Shown here: positions 25,802-35,215 of the stretch, piece by piece
How the letters are laid out: each line of letters begins with the position of its first letter
Numbering within the stretch: position 1 is the first letter of the stretch
Assembly (NCBI RefSeq): GCF_000732325.1
Contig: NZ_BBIW01000006.1
Span: 62,001-126,000 of the forward strand
Reading direction: 5' to 3'
DNA length: 64,000 nt
From: Paenibacillus sp. TCA20
GTDB taxonomy: Bacteria; Bacillota; Bacilli; Paenibacillales; Paenibacillaceae
Position numbers and translations under genes: made by a program
Notes under the pieces: model-generated
Database searches by the model: none
The model's input: the letters and a program-made list of their open reading frames with translations, nothing else
What the model was told of the DNA's origin: nothing

Positions 25802-25838
25802 AAAAAAGGGTAAAGCTGCCGAATGGGCAGCTTTACCT
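25802..25838 (-). terminator. Terminator of tkt
   Basis: On the minus strand GGTAAAGCTGCC pairs perfectly with GGCAGCTTTACC around a four-base loop, followed by CTTTTTT. Confidence 0.9.
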
Positions 25839-25878
25839 ATTTACTTAAGCTCTTGTTGTGTGCAGCTTGTTGTCAAAA

Positions 25879-27930
25879 TTACAGCAATGCTTTGATGCGG
25901 CTGACTACATTCTCAACAGTGAAGCCATATTCTTTAATTACGCGGTCGCCAGGCGCAGATGCACCGAATGTAGAGATTCCGAGGATATCTCCAGCGTCGC
26001 CAACATATTTTTCCCAGCCCATTGGATGAGCCATTTCAATTGCAAGACGAGCTTTAACGTCCGGAAGAATAACGGATTCTTTGTAAGCTTTGTCTTGTTT
26101 CTCGAACAGATCCCAGCTAGGCATACTGATAACACGTACGGAAATGCCTTCTTCAGCAAGTGCTTCCTGTGCTTTCACTGCAAGCTGAACTTCGGAACCT
26201 GTAGCAATGATTTGCGCAACAGCTTTACCGTCTTTGGCTTCGGATACAACGTACGCTCCGCGTTTGATTCCTTCACGAGCAGCGTCTACTGTTCCAGCAA
26301 GGATCGGCAGGTTTTGACGAGTCAATACCAGAGCTACCGGGTTCTTCTTGTTCTCTACAGCATAAGCCCAAGCTGCAGAAGTTTCGTTTCCGTCAGCAGG
26401 ACGAATCACAGTCAGGTTAGGGATAATACGCAGGGAAGCAAGCTGCTCGATCGGCTCATGCGTAGGACCATCTTCACCAACAGCGATACTGTCATGTGTC
26501 AGAACATAAGTTACAGGCAGATTCATAATTGCAGACAAGCGTACAGCTGGGCGCAGGTAGTCTGTAAATACGAAGAACGTACCTCCGAATACTCTAACAC
26601 CGCCATGCAGTGCCATACCGTTCATTGCTGCTGCCATACCGAACTCACGTACACCGAAGTAGATGTTGCGGCCGGAGTAGTCTGCAGGTGTGAACTGTGC
26701 AATGTTGTTCAGGTGTGTCATTGTAGAGCTCTCAAGGTCAGCAGATCCGCCTGTCAGGTTAAGAACATTTGGAGCCAGTCCGTTCAGCGCATTACCGGAA
26801 GCAACACGAGTGGATACTGCCTTATCTTCAGCACTATATTTAGGAAGGTCACGATCCCATCCTTCTGGAAGCTCGCCAGCAACTGCTGTTTCGAACTGTG
26901 CTGCAAGCTCAGGGTAAGCCTTCTTGTACTCTGCGAACTTCGCATCCCATGCTTTGTTCGTTTCAATTCCGCGCTCTTTAACTTGTGCGAAATGAGCACG
27001 AACTTCGTCTGGAACGAAGAAATCTTCTTCATATACCCATTTGTAGAAATCTTTAGTCAGCTTCGCTTCCTCTGCTCCAAGTGGAGAACCGTGAGTACCG
27101 CCATGACCGCCTTTACCTTGTTTGTTCGGGCTGCCGTAACCGATAACCGTCTTCACTTCAATCAGCGTTGGACGGCTGAGATCAGCTTGAGCTTCCTTGA
27201 TTGCTTTTTCTACCGCAGGCAGATCGTTTCCGTCTTCTACGCGTAGAACCTGCCAGCCGTATCCTTCAAAGCGTTTTTGTACGCTTTCAGAGAAGGAAAG
27301 GTTCAGTTCACCATCAAGGGAGATGTCGTTGGAATCGTACAGTACCACGAGCTTGCCGAGCTTCAGGTGAGACGCCAGGGATGCTGCTTCATGAGAAACA
27401 CCTTCCATGAGGTCGCCGTCGCCGCAGATCGCATAAGTAAAGTGGTCTACGATATCAAATTTATCTTTATTGTAAGTCGCACCCAGCTGAGCTTCAGCCA
27501 TTGCCATACCTACTGCCATTGCAATACCTTGTCCAAGCGGACCTGTCGTCGCATCAACACCTGCAGTGTGACCGAATTCAGGGTGACCTGGAGTCAAGCT
27601 TCCCCATTGACGGAATTGCTTGATTTCTTCCATAGGAAGATCATATCCGCTCAGGTGCAGCAGGCTGTACAGCAGCATGGAGCCGTGTCCAGCAGACAGC
27701 ACAAAACGGTCACGGTTGATCCAAGTTGGATTCTCCGGGTTATGATTCATTGTTTTTGCAAACAATTGATAACCCATAGGTGCAGAACCCATTGGCATAC
27801 CCGGATGACCGGATTTGGCTTTCTCAATTGCGTCAATCGCTAGAGTACGTACTGTAGTAATAGACAAGTTATCGATTGTCGAATTTTCATCCTTGTGAAT
27901 GCTTTGTTCTTTGGTTTGTTGATCAGTCAT
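25879..27930 (-). CDS. tkt: Transketolase
   Basis: A 683-residue thiamine-diphosphate enzyme of the pentose phosphate pathway. [14 protein letters not shown] at the N terminus, the cofactor motif [17 protein letters not shown], the central [19 protein letters not shown] and the C-terminal [15 protein letters not shown] are all standard. AGGAGG lies 8 bp before the ATG. It is bracketed by its own promoter and a strong terminator. Length is slightly above the usual 665 because of a polar N-terminal tail of about 20 residues. Confidence 0.97.
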   Translation of the reverse strand: MTDQQTKEQSIHKDENSTIDNLSITTVRTLAIDAIEKAKSGHPGMPMGSAPMGYQLFAKTMNHNPENPTWINRDRFVLSAGHGSMLLYSLLHLSGYDLPMEEIKQFRQWGSLTPGHPEFGHTAGVDATTGPLGQGIAMAVGMAMAEAQLGATYNKDKFDIVDHFTYAICGDGDLMEGVSHEAASLASHLKLGKLVVLYDSNDISLDGELNLSFSESVQKRFEGYGWQVLRVEDGNDLPAVEKAIKEAQADLSRPTLIEVKTVIGYGSPNKQGKGGHGGTHGSPLGAEEAKLTKDFYKWVYEEDFFVPDEVRAHFAQVKERGIETNKAWDAKFAEYKKAYPELAAQFETAVAGELPEGWDRDLPKYSAEDKAVSTRVASGNALNGLAPNVLNLTGGSADLESSTMTHLNNIAQFTPADYSGRNIYFGVREFGMAAAMNGMALHGGVRVFGGTFFVFTDYLRPAVRLSAIMNLPVTYVLTHDSIAVGEDGPTHEPIEQLASLRIIPNLTVIRPADGNETSAAWAYAVENKKNPVALVLTRQNLPILAGTVDAAREGIKRGAYVVSEAKDGKAVAQIIATGSEVQLAVKAQEALAEEGISVRVISMPSWDLFEKQDKAYKESVILPDVKARLAIEMAHPMGWEKYVGDAGDILGISTFGASAPGDRVIKEYGFTVENVVSRIKALL

Positions 27931-28414
27931 TTTTTGTCCTCCTCATAATCTCAAAAAAGATGTCAGGATAAGCAAACGGACTTACGCTCAGGCGACTTAA
28001 AACTTAACTTAAAATGACAAACGAGTTGATTTAAAGCAAGTTAATCCGCTTGAATGTTTCAATTTGACTTATTCGTTTGCTATTGTATCACTTCACGTCC
28101 TGTTTTTCCATACCGTTCTTCACATCCAATAAATTTCATCATCCACACATCGACAAAAGTATCTCCTCTTTGAAGAAAAGCATACCTGAATTGGAAGGAA
28201 TACAAGGATAGGCAATGAAAAATAGCAAACTATTGGAGCAGGATTATGCATCATCTCTTAATAAGAGAGTTCACTTCTACATTATCCGACTTTTATTAGA
28301 GCAAAACAAACTTCGCGTAAAACAATCCATTTCATAACACATAAGCAGCTGTTACAAAAAATCTCTGGAACGCAAACCGTTCTGGTACCCCAAGACAAAC
28401 AATGTCGGGCATAG
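27931..28414. other. Gene-free region upstream of tkt
   Basis: It contains the tkt promoter and a leader of roughly 145 bases. GCAAACG (near 27972) and CGTTTGC (near 28074) could pair across most of that leader, but no known riboswitch was recognised. The part from about 28115 to 28414 is AT-rich with no supported gene. Confidence 0.4.
28082..28110 (-). promoter_or_regulatory. Candidate promoter of tkt
   Basis: On the minus strand TGGAAA (28105-28110), 17 bp, then TACAAT (28082-28087). Confidence 0.4.
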
Positions 28415-28452
28415 CAAAAAATCGCCGCGGCTCAAGTAACCGGGCGATTCTT
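28415..28452 (-). terminator. Terminator of nfo-purU
   Basis: On the minus strand AATCGCC pairs with GGCGATT, followed by TTTTTGC, directly after purU. Confidence 0.8.
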
Positions 28453-28467
28453 CTGATTCTATTGATT

Positions 28468-29364
28468 TTAAAATACAACCGTCTTGTTCTCATGGACGAG
28501 AATACGATCCTCCACATGCCATTTGACTGCTCGCGCAAGCACGACACGTTCAATATTGCGGCCGATCCGCTTCAGCTCGGGAACATCATCCCGATGGCTT
28601 ACACGTTCAACGTCCTGCTCAATGATCGGTCCTCCATCCAGCTCTTCCGTTACGTAATGCGCTGTTGCTCCAATCAGCTTAACTCCCCGTTTATAAGCTT
28701 GGGCATAGGGCTTGCCGCCAACAAATGCAGGAAGGAAGGAATGATGGATATTGATAATGCGATTACGGTAATGTTCAATGAATGTCGGCGAGATGATCTG
28801 CATATAACGGGCTAGAATAATGACGTCAATATCGGCCCCGATCACTTCTAGCTGACGCTGCTCTGCTTCTTTTTTGGTATCTGGTGTGACCGGAATATGA
28901 TGGTAAGGAATACCGAAGGATTCAACATAATCCTTCATATCTAAATGATTGCTTACAACCAGCGCAATGTCTGCATCCAGATCACCGGCTTGCCATTGCC
29001 AGAGAAGCTCTACCAGACAATGATCCTCTTTGGACACGAAGATCGCGAGCTTCTTCCGGCGGCTTACGCTGGAGATTTTCCATTCCATTCTGAACTGGGA
29101 GGCAATGGCTCCAAAGTCGGCCTCCAGCTGCGGAAGGCGATCCTTCAACTGAGGCAGATCGAATTCTACGCGCATGAAGAACATGCCGCCATCCGGATCC
29201 ATTGAATATTGATCAGATTGAACGATGTTGGCTCCATGCTCGAATAGAAATTTGGAGACTGCGGCCACGATTCCCGGGGCATCCGGACAAGAAATCAGCA
29301 TTCGAGCACGATCCGGGTGTTCGTGTGCCGGGTGTGCGGGTACGTTTTTAGTATGAATATCCAT
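28468..29364 (-). CDS. purU: Formyltetrahydrofolate deformylase (PurU)
   Basis: A 298-residue enzyme that hydrolyses 10-formyltetrahydrofolate to formate and tetrahydrofolate. An N-terminal ACT domain (about residues 20-95, starting ARMLISCPDAPGIVAAVSKFL) precedes a formyltransferase-like catalytic domain. Active-site regions are INIHHSFLPAF with the histidine and IGATAHYVTEELDGGPIIEQD with the aspartate. Length is typical. It lies 36 bp after nfo on the same strand and ends at a terminator, so the two are likely cotranscribed. Confidence 0.95.
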   Translation of the reverse strand: MDIHTKNVPAHPAHEHPDRARMLISCPDAPGIVAAVSKFLFEHGANIVQSDQYSMDPDGGMFFMRVEFDLPQLKDRLPQLEADFGAIASQFRMEWKISSVSRRKKLAIFVSKEDHCLVELLWQWQAGDLDADIALVVSNHLDMKDYVESFGIPYHHIPVTPDTKKEAEQRQLEVIGADIDVIILARYMQIISPTFIEHYRNRIINIHHSFLPAFVGGKPYAQAYKRGVKLIGATAHYVTEELDGGPIIEQDVERVSHRDDVPELKRIGRNIERVVLARAVKWHVEDRILVHENKTVVF

Positions 29365-29399
29365 TGTAGAAAAATTCTCCCCCTTGATATAAGTGACTC

Positions 29400-30527
29400 C
29401 TATGCTTTGACCATAGCTTCCTTGCCTGCGAGCCAGGCAATCAGGCGATGATTGAGTGCCTCTTCAGACAGCTCAGGGAACAGATCTGCGCCTGCAGCAA
29501 GATCATATAAACGCTCCAGCGGTTCACGCGGGTCAGCCTTCTTCGCTTTGGCGTCATTCTTAAGCACAGTCCATGTGTCTAGAATAAAGCTGCGTGAATG
29601 AATGTCTTGTCCGCTGAAGAAATGGTCCAGCTTCTCCACATCTCCCCAAAAAGCTTCGCCAAAACGTTCTGTTACATTACCGCGAAGCAGCGCAATTTCC
29701 GCTTCATACATCGGACGCTGCGTCTTCGCATCTTTCCCGATCCACGGCGTTTCAAGAATGAACGGGCGGCCAGCCAGCAGCTCATGATGCACGATACGAT
29801 GAATGGTATCATAACCAATCCAGCCGGAGCCGATCGGAGCATGTCTGTCCTTCCGCGCACCTGTAGGGTTCTTGCTGTCGTTGATGTGCACTACAGCGAT
29901 CCGGTCTAATCCCACTGTGCGGTCAAACTGCTCAAGCACACCGTCCAGATCATTCACGATATCATAGCCGGCATCATGAATATGGCAAGTATCCATACAT
30001 ATGGTCAGCCGCTCATTATGCTCAACTTTATCAATGATTTGTGCAATCTCTTCGAAGCTGCGTCCCATCTCTGTCCCTTTGCCTGCCATCGTTTCCAAGG
30101 CAATGTTGACATCCGTTTCACGCACGCCGTTCAGCACCTCGTTCAAGCCTTCGGCAATACGCTGAATGCCATATTCTGCATCCTTGTCTGTAAAGGCACC
30201 TGGATGAAGAACAATATTCTTAACCCCAATCGCGTGGGTACGACGAATCTCTTCCTGCAGGAAGCTGACCGCAAGCTCATAAGTATTGTCCTTGTATGAA
30301 CCCAAGTTAATAATATATGGTGCATGAACTACAATATCCTCGAAGCCTCCGCTAAGCATGGCTTGCTTACCTTCTTCGATAAACATTGTCTCCATTGGTT
30401 TACGGCGTGTGTTTTGCGGAGCTCCTGTATATATCATGAACGATGAAGAACCGTAGCTTGCTGCTTCTTCCGTAGCTGTCAGCAGACCCTTGCCTGAAAA
30501 AGAAACGTGGGAACCTATTTTAAGCAT
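29400..30527 (-). CDS. nfo: Endonuclease IV (AP endonuclease) with a C-terminal extension
   Basis: A 375-residue protein whose first 280 residues are a full endonuclease IV TIM barrel. It begins [16 protein letters not shown]; metal-binding segments include [35 protein letters not shown] and [22 protein letters not shown], ending near LETPWIG. It cuts DNA at abasic sites using zinc. Typical members are 280-300 residues. Here about 90 more residues follow the barrel, rich in charged and aromatic residues (for example [20 protein letters not shown]), with no recognised fold. Translation continues without a frameshift, so the extension appears genuine. A 7-bp triplet repeat lies just upstream of the ribosome site. 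Confidence 0.92.
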   Translation of the reverse strand: MLKIGSHVSFSGKGLLTATEEAASYGSSSFMIYTGAPQNTRRKPMETMFIEEGKQAMLSGGFEDIVVHAPYIINLGSYKDNTYELAVSFLQEEIRRTHAIGVKNIVLHPGAFTDKDAEYGIQRIAEGLNEVLNGVRETDVNIALETMAGKGTEMGRSFEEIAQIIDKVEHNERLTICMDTCHIHDAGYDIVNDLDGVLEQFDRTVGLDRIAVVHINDSKNPTGARKDRHAPIGSGWIGYDTIHRIVHHELLAGRPFILETPWIGKDAKTQRPMYEAEIALLRGNVTERFGEAFWGDVEKLDHFFSGQDIHSRSFILDTWTVLKNDAKAKKADPREPLERLYDLAAGADLFPELSEEALNHRLIAWLAGKEAMVKA

Positions 30528-30967
30528 CGTAATTTACTTCCCCCTATAATTTAGGATTTAGGATTTAGGATGATTGTGCACTATTTAAGTTAATAGAATG
30601 ACACAAGTAGTGTATCCAAAGATTTATTGCTTATTGTAACTTGATTGAGGAGGTCAAGCAATATCATCAAGAATGGAAAGCGCTCGAAGAAGCTATCGAA
30701 AAAGAGTTCTGTGTGCGCTATAATTTCTATAACAGGACATTTTTTACAATAAATCTTCTCAATTGTCTCATGAAAAGTTCATTTACCTGAATCTATCTCA
30801 AAATACTCTACCTGCTCTGATGTAGAATTTGTATCTGCCTTTTTTATGAGTTATGAAATGGATTCACATATTTATGTCATTTTAAACCTGCCCGCTGTAT
30901 TTTTATATCGTGTTCGATCATTTCTGCGGCCCGTCTCCTATTCTATTAAAATTTTGAGGTGATGCAT
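30528..30967. other. Divergent intergenic region between nfo and the DUF2621 gene
   Basis: No gene supported. It contains the TTTAGGA repeat near nfo and is AT-rich. No convincing promoter pair was found for either gene. Confidence 0.4.
30550..30570. repeat. Three exact tandem copies of TTTAGGA upstream of nfo
   Basis: A 21-bp microsatellite with a 7-bp unit, about 20 bp upstream of the nfo start on the minus strand. Copy number change would alter the distance between promoter and ribosome site. Confidence 0.85.
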
Positions 30968-31438
30968 ATGGACATTCTCTTGTTAAACAGTAGGTTAACA
31001 CTGTCTGCTCCCAGCAACTGGTTCATGAACTCCATTGCTTTTTGGACCTTTGTCCTGTTAGGTTCTATGGTCGTTGGCGGATTCTTTATGTTTCGCAAAT
31101 TTCTGAAGGTACTTCCAAAAGCCGACGGCAAATCCAAGCTCGATTGGCAGAATCACTGGGTCGAGTCCAGCCGGCACTTATGGACAGAGGATGCCAAGGC
31201 ATTCTTGGACGAGCTGGTACAGCCGGTTCCAGGCCCCTTCCGGGATATCGCCAAGCACTCGATTGCCGCCGAGATTGGAAAGATCGCTTTGGAGAGCGGC
31301 GCTGCCGAAGTTACTCGAGATCACTGCATCAAGGGATATATCGTGGCGACACCTTCCAGAGATAATAAGTTCCTGGTTCATTTTCTCGACAAGAAGCAGA
31401 TCGATTATCAGCCATACAAACATTTAATGAATAAATAA
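30968..31438 (+). CDS. DUF2621 family membrane-anchored protein (YneK-like)
   Basis: A 156-residue protein resembling the DUF2621 family. A membrane segment (about residues 20-40, IAFWTFVLLGSMVVGGFFM) is followed by FRKFLKVLPKADGKSKLDWQNHW, which is the family hallmark, and a soluble C-terminal domain. The frame has earlier GTG and ATG codons at 30959 and 30962; the ATG at 30968 has GAGGTG 6 bp upstream and is preferred. Bacillus yneK is a known member of unknown function. It appears monocistronic. Confidence 0.75.
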   Translation: MDILLLNSRLTLSAPSNWFMNSIAFWTFVLLGSMVVGGFFMFRKFLKVLPKADGKSKLDWQNHWVESSRHLWTEDAKAFLDELVQPVPGPFRDIAKHSIAAEIGKIALESGAAEVTRDHCIKGYIVATPSRDNKFLVHFLDKKQIDYQPYKHLMNK

Positions 31439-31530
31439 AGGGGATCCGTTTAAATATGGAGATCCGATGAAGTTTTCATTCGTTAAATGCTCGTTGGTTC
31501 ATTTTAATGGAAAAAGGTAATATGTCTTTA

Positions 31531-31608
31531 ACAAGCATGAGCCTCTGTATTAGGTGGTCCTGGGTTTACTAAGAAATGAGTCCAAGGGAACACGAAGCAG
31601 AGGCTTGT
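31531..31608 (+). promoter_or_regulatory. Inverted repeat in the leader of the TIGR01777 gene
   Basis: GCCTCTG (31541-31547) can pair with CAGAGGC (31598-31604), and outer ACAA with TTGT. A TCTTTT tract follows about 20 bp before the ribosome site. It could be an attenuator or the end of a small RNA. T-box hallmarks were not found. Confidence 0.3.
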
Positions 31609-31631
31609 CTTTTGCTATGTCAGGAGGAATA

Positions 31632-32540
31632 ATGGCCATGAAGTATGCAATCAGTGGAGGAACAGGATTCATCGGAAGCCATCTCGCGAATTTATGGCAA
31701 GAACAAGGTCATCAGGTTATGATCATTACCCGGAATGCAGATAAGGCGAGAGATGCTGCGAACCGCGGAATCTCATATGTCACTTGGGAGCAGATTAAAA
31801 AGGACCCCAGCACGCTGGAGTCCTTGGACGGAGTCGTTAATCTGGCCGGAGAAAGTCTGAACCAGCGCTGGAGCGACACAGCGAAGCAGAGGATTCTTCA
31901 GTCACGGCTCGATTCGGTTCACCAATTGGCTGATGTGTTAGATCGCTTGGAATACAAGCCGAAGGTTATTATTCAATCCTCCGCGATCGGCATATATGGA
32001 ACCTCGGATACAGAAGTATATACGGAAGCTTCTTCAATTGAGCCTGTAGATTTCTTATCTGAGGTGTGCGTTCAATGGGAGAATGCAGCCAAACAGAGAT
32101 TGAACTATTCCAGACTAGTTATTGTAAGAACCGGTCTTGTGTTAGGTAGTAAAGGCGCCTTTCCCCTCATGCAGCTTCCATATAAGCTAGGCGTAGGAGG
32201 ACCGATGGGCAGTGGAAGACAGTACATGTCCTGGATTCATATTGCGGATATGGTGCGATTGATTGATTTTGCGGTTCAGCAGGAGCAAGTTTCCGGCCCA
32301 CTGAATGCTACCACTCCTCATCCGGTCAACAATGATACGTTCGGCAAAACGATCGGACAAGTTCTCCATCGGCCCCATTGGTTCCCTGTACCCTCCTTTG
32401 TACTAAAGACGCTCCTGGGTGAGATGTCCATTCTTATACTAGAGGGACAGCAGGTTCTGCCGGAGAAGGCACAGAAACACCAGTTTACGTTCAAATATCC
32501 CGAGCTAATTGGAGCGGTCAAGCATGAGTTACGAAGTTAA
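31632..32540 (+). CDS. TIGR01777-family NAD(P)-dependent epimerase-like oxidoreductase
   Basis: A 302-residue extended short-chain dehydrogenase-like protein. The N-terminal dinucleotide site ISGGTGFIGSHLA is followed by VVNLAGESLNQRWSDTAK, typical of the SDR39U1/YfhF group, and QSSAIGIYG. The C-terminal DUF1731-type tail has LGEMSILILEGQQVLPEKA and QFTFKYPEL. The ATG at 31632 follows AGGAGG and AATA; an ATG two codons later is an alternative. The substrate is unknown for the whole family. It converges with the FHA gene of the Tad locus. Confidence 0.9.
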   Translation: MAMKYAISGGTGFIGSHLANLWQEQGHQVMIITRNADKARDAANRGISYVTWEQIKKDPSTLESLDGVVNLAGESLNQRWSDTAKQRILQSRLDSVHQLADVLDRLEYKPKVIIQSSAIGIYGTSDTEVYTEASSIEPVDFLSEVCVQWENAAKQRLNYSRLVIVRTGLVLGSKGAFPLMQLPYKLGVGGPMGSGRQYMSWIHIADMVRLIDFAVQQEQVSGPLNATTPHPVNNDTFGKTIGQVLHRPHWFPVPSFVLKTLLGEMSILILEGQQVLPEKAQKHQFTFKYPELIGAVKHELRS

Positions 32541-32572
32541 CTTAGCTGAAATTGCAGTTAACCAAGCCGGAA

Positions 32573-34576
32573 TTAATGAAGCGGCATCCTCAGATGAAAA
32601 GTATACTTTGCCTTGGCTATAACAAAGCTGTCTCCCTCTTGGAGAAGGTATTCTTTGTAAGGAACCATCGCTTCATCCTGAAACAGGGTCCCGTTCATTG
32701 AATTTAAATCTTTGACGACGTACCCCGAATCCGATCTGCTGATCTCTACATGCGCACGGGAAGTACCTGCTCCTGCTTCCACATAACTGGCGACGTCATT
32801 GGACCTTCCGATGATGAAGCTGCCTCTGCCAACAGGGATCGTATCCACGCTCCCTTCTGGTGAGCAGCGTTCCAGATAAGCGATGCTGTCATTCGGCGCA
32901 TTTGAGCTGGCCATCTCCTGTCCCATTTCAGATAGAAGCACCGTGGCCTGTACTTTTGCAGCAGAGAGGATCTGGGTGTTATGCTTCAGCGAATCATAAT
33001 AGCTGGCATCAGAGCCTTCACTGCCTTCTTCTACGGCAACATTTGAATGATCCACCGCAGGATGATGCACCTGGAATCGGCTACGAGTCACCTCATTCGT
33101 ACTTTCGAATAATGCCGGCTCATTCACTAATGCATTCACAGGCCCGTGACCGGCTTCCGCTGCAGGACTTCCCCCGTTATTCCATCGCCACCACTCGCGA
33201 GGCTCCCCCTTCTTCTTAACGGCAAACCAGTCCTTTGCTCCTGATCGTGTAGATGAAGGATCCCCTGTATCGATTTCCGAAGATTTGTTTTTTACTGAAA
33301 AAGGCAGACGAATCCCTTTTGCCAATAAATAAGCAAGAGTTACGAATACGACGGTAATCACCGTACATAGAATTAATCCCGCAGATGATGGCCGATCCAT
33401 GTAAATAAATCTCCAAACAACCGATGAGGCGAGCAGACAGCCAAGCCAGTAGTACATTGGATTCACGGGCTTCTTTACCGCATCTTCGTCTGATATTGAG
33501 AACGGAGCGTTATCCTCCTCTTCAGAGGCGGGGGTATCAAATGCTGCAAAAATAGAGCCTCCTGCAGCAATCGAACCATCCATAGGAAGCCTCATTTCTT
33601 GCTCGTTCGAACCAGCGAACTTATGCGGCTGCAGGTTCTTCCGTTGCTGAGGCGTATGGTCCTGAGGATATTGTGACTGTATAGGCAGTGCAAATGCATT
33701 ATCAGCTTGTTGAAATGGAGCATTAACATTTTCTGATTGTGAATTTCCTTGATGTGACACTATGGTGTGTGACATTGGATGTATTTCTCGTAGGCTCTGT
33801 GCTTGTAGGGCTTGCCCTTTTGCGCTCCGTGTATGTGAGCCGTGCGTCGCCTCTAGTCTGCTTGCTTGAGAATCCTGACCTTGGTAGCCACTTGCTTGTC
33901 GCACTGAAGAAATGCTTGCTTGTGCCGAATAATGATCAGCTGCTTGAAAGCTCTGTAACTTACGCATGTCATGCATCTGAGGCGGTGTGCCGCCTAACGA
34001 ATGCTCTGTCAGCAATTCAAGCAGCAGCTCGTTTAACGCAGACAGACGAAAATGATCACCGGCACATAATTGCAGCACACCTTGCAGCCCGTTACCCTTT
34101 AACTCAGTAACATAAGGCATCAATCTAACGATCAGCTGATACAGCTGCTCGGAGACCTTCTCCTGATCAGAATGTGCTTGAAAGGGCACATAACAAATCT
34201 TAATCTTTCCCTCTTCCAGCTCTCCTTCCATAAACATATAATCCTCATGCAGCAGGAATTGATGTTCATCCAGCATGTACAATCGACTGTCGTTCAAAGT
34301 ATGTGTGAGCTGTAATAGCAAATGATAAAATGCAGAAAGTGTTAACCTTTCACTTTTAACCACATGAGAGAGCATTTTACGTCCCGTAATGTCATAGCTG
34401 AATGTAATTGTTCCATCGATATCTCTAATTTGCATTCTCAAGTGCCCCGGAATTTCGTTATGCATGATCATGTTTACTTGAACCTGGCTCAAGTCGCTGC
34501 TTGCCACGCCTCCCATCTTCTCTACGATCATTAACACTCTGTCATTATGTATAAAATCTCTGGATAGCCCCTTCAT
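32573..34576 (-). CDS. FHA-domain membrane protein with N-terminal DUF6382-like region, end of the Tad locus
   Basis: A 667-residue protein. The N-terminal 190 residues resemble DUF6382. A long polar Gln/Ser/His-rich segment (about residues 215-345) follows, then two adjacent membrane helices near residues 370-415 (LGCLLASSVVWRFIYM and GLILCTVITVVFVTLAYLLA). The C-terminal 95 residues form a forkhead-associated domain with GRGSFIIGRSNDVAS, the SRAHVEI core and DLNSMNGT, which binds phosphothreonine. A GAAGGAGAGG ribosome site precedes the ATG. FHA proteins often serve secretion systems as phospho-dependent assembly factors. Here it is downstream of the Tad pilus genes, 77 bp after the prepilin peptidase, and probably tunes the pilus. 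Confidence 0.82.
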   Translation of the reverse strand: MKGLSRDFIHNDRVLMIVEKMGGVASSDLSQVQVNMIMHNEIPGHLRMQIRDIDGTITFSYDITGRKMLSHVVKSERLTLSAFYHLLLQLTHTLNDSRLYMLDEHQFLLHEDYMFMEGELEEGKIKICYVPFQAHSDQEKVSEQLYQLIVRLMPYVTELKGNGLQGVLQLCAGDHFRLSALNELLLELLTEHSLGGTPPQMHDMRKLQSFQAADHYSAQASISSVRQASGYQGQDSQASRLEATHGSHTRSAKGQALQAQSLREIHPMSHTIVSHQGNSQSENVNAPFQQADNAFALPIQSQYPQDHTPQQRKNLQPHKFAGSNEQEMRLPMDGSIAAGGSIFAAFDTPASEEEDNAPFSISDEDAVKKPVNPMYYWLGCLLASSVVWRFIYMDRPSSAGLILCTVITVVFVTLAYLLAKGIRLPFSVKNKSSEIDTGDPSSTRSGAKDWFAVKKKGEPREWWRWNNGGSPAAEAGHGPVNALVNEPALFESTNEVTRSRFQVHHPAVDHSNVAVEEGSEGSDASYYDSLKHNTQILSAAKVQATVLLSEMGQEMASSNAPNDSIAYLERCSPEGSVDTIPVGRGSFIIGRSNDVASYVEAGAGTSRAHVEISRSDSGYVVKDLNSMNGTLFQDEAMVPYKEYLLQEGDSFVIAKAKYTFHLRMPLH

Positions 34577-34653
34577 GGCACCTCTCCTTCATTTGTGCTG
34601 ATCATACTGATGTGTATACCGTCTAAGCAGCTAAAGGTATGATGAAATTGATT

Positions 34654-35199
34654 CTAGTAATAAAAACTTTGTATATAAGCAAGTATCGCTCCGGGAAGTA
34701 CAGCAAGCATAAAGGGAAATCGAAGCGATGCCTCCGCACTGTTGATCTTTATAACGCCAGCGTTTTCCGCCTTGCCGTCATAAACGGGCCGTTTATATTT
34801 CTGCCCGAACATGAAGAAGCCGAGGCTTCTTCTCATTCTGAACACAAATTCTCTTCTCCACATCAAGATGAGAAAACCAATAGCACCAGATATAAGGATC
34901 GAATACAGCATGACTTGCATTGTGAACAAGGCCCCCGTCCAGGCTCCTATACCTCCAAAAATCTTAACATCTCCCGCCCCTACCGCTCCTAGAAGATACA
35001 ATATCATCATGAGTCCGAAGCCCGCTCCAAAGCCAATAGCTGCTGTGCTAAAGCCTGCGAGGCCACCCATGATTAGATGTACGATCAAGCCGCTCAGTAT
35101 TGAAGATATCGTCAATATATTAGGTATTCGCATAGACCGAATATCCGTTATAAACGCGGCAATAACAAAACCTCCGCAAGCGATGTAAGTGATCTCCAT
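34654..35199 (-). CDS. tadV: Prepilin peptidase (A24 family, TadV/CpaA-like)
   Basis: A 181-residue integral membrane aspartic protease that trims the leader of Flp-type prepilins. The first catalytic aspartate is in FITDIRSMRIPN and the second in the GxGD motif, VGAGDVKIFGG. About five to six membrane helices are predicted and there is no N-terminal methylase domain, as in Tad-type enzymes. It lies 16 bp after a TadE-like gene within the pilus operon. Confidence 0.9.
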   Translation of the reverse strand: MEITYIACGGFVIAAFITDIRSMRIPNILTISSILSGLIVHLIMGGLAGFSTAAIGFGAGFGLMMILYLLGAVGAGDVKIFGGIGAWTGALFTMQVMLYSILISGAIGFLILMWRREFVFRMRRSLGFFMFGQKYKRPVYDGKAENAGVIKINSAEASLRFPFMLAVLPGAILAYIQSFYY

Positions 35200-35215
35200 T
35201 ACTTATCCTCTCTCA

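Noticed and set aside
25858..27246. 462-codon plus-strand frame opposite tkt
   Set aside because: Antisense shadow of transketolase, with no family resemblance and implausible composition.
31531..31610. Possible T-box leader
   Set aside because: GGTGGTCC resembles part of the T-box antiterminator motif, but the full AGGGTGGNACCGCG and the specifier stem are missing and the gene is not tRNA- or amino acid-related.
34811..35188. 125-codon plus-strand frame rich in proline and isoleucine
   Set aside because: Antisense to the prepilin peptidase gene, whose catalytic motifs are intact.
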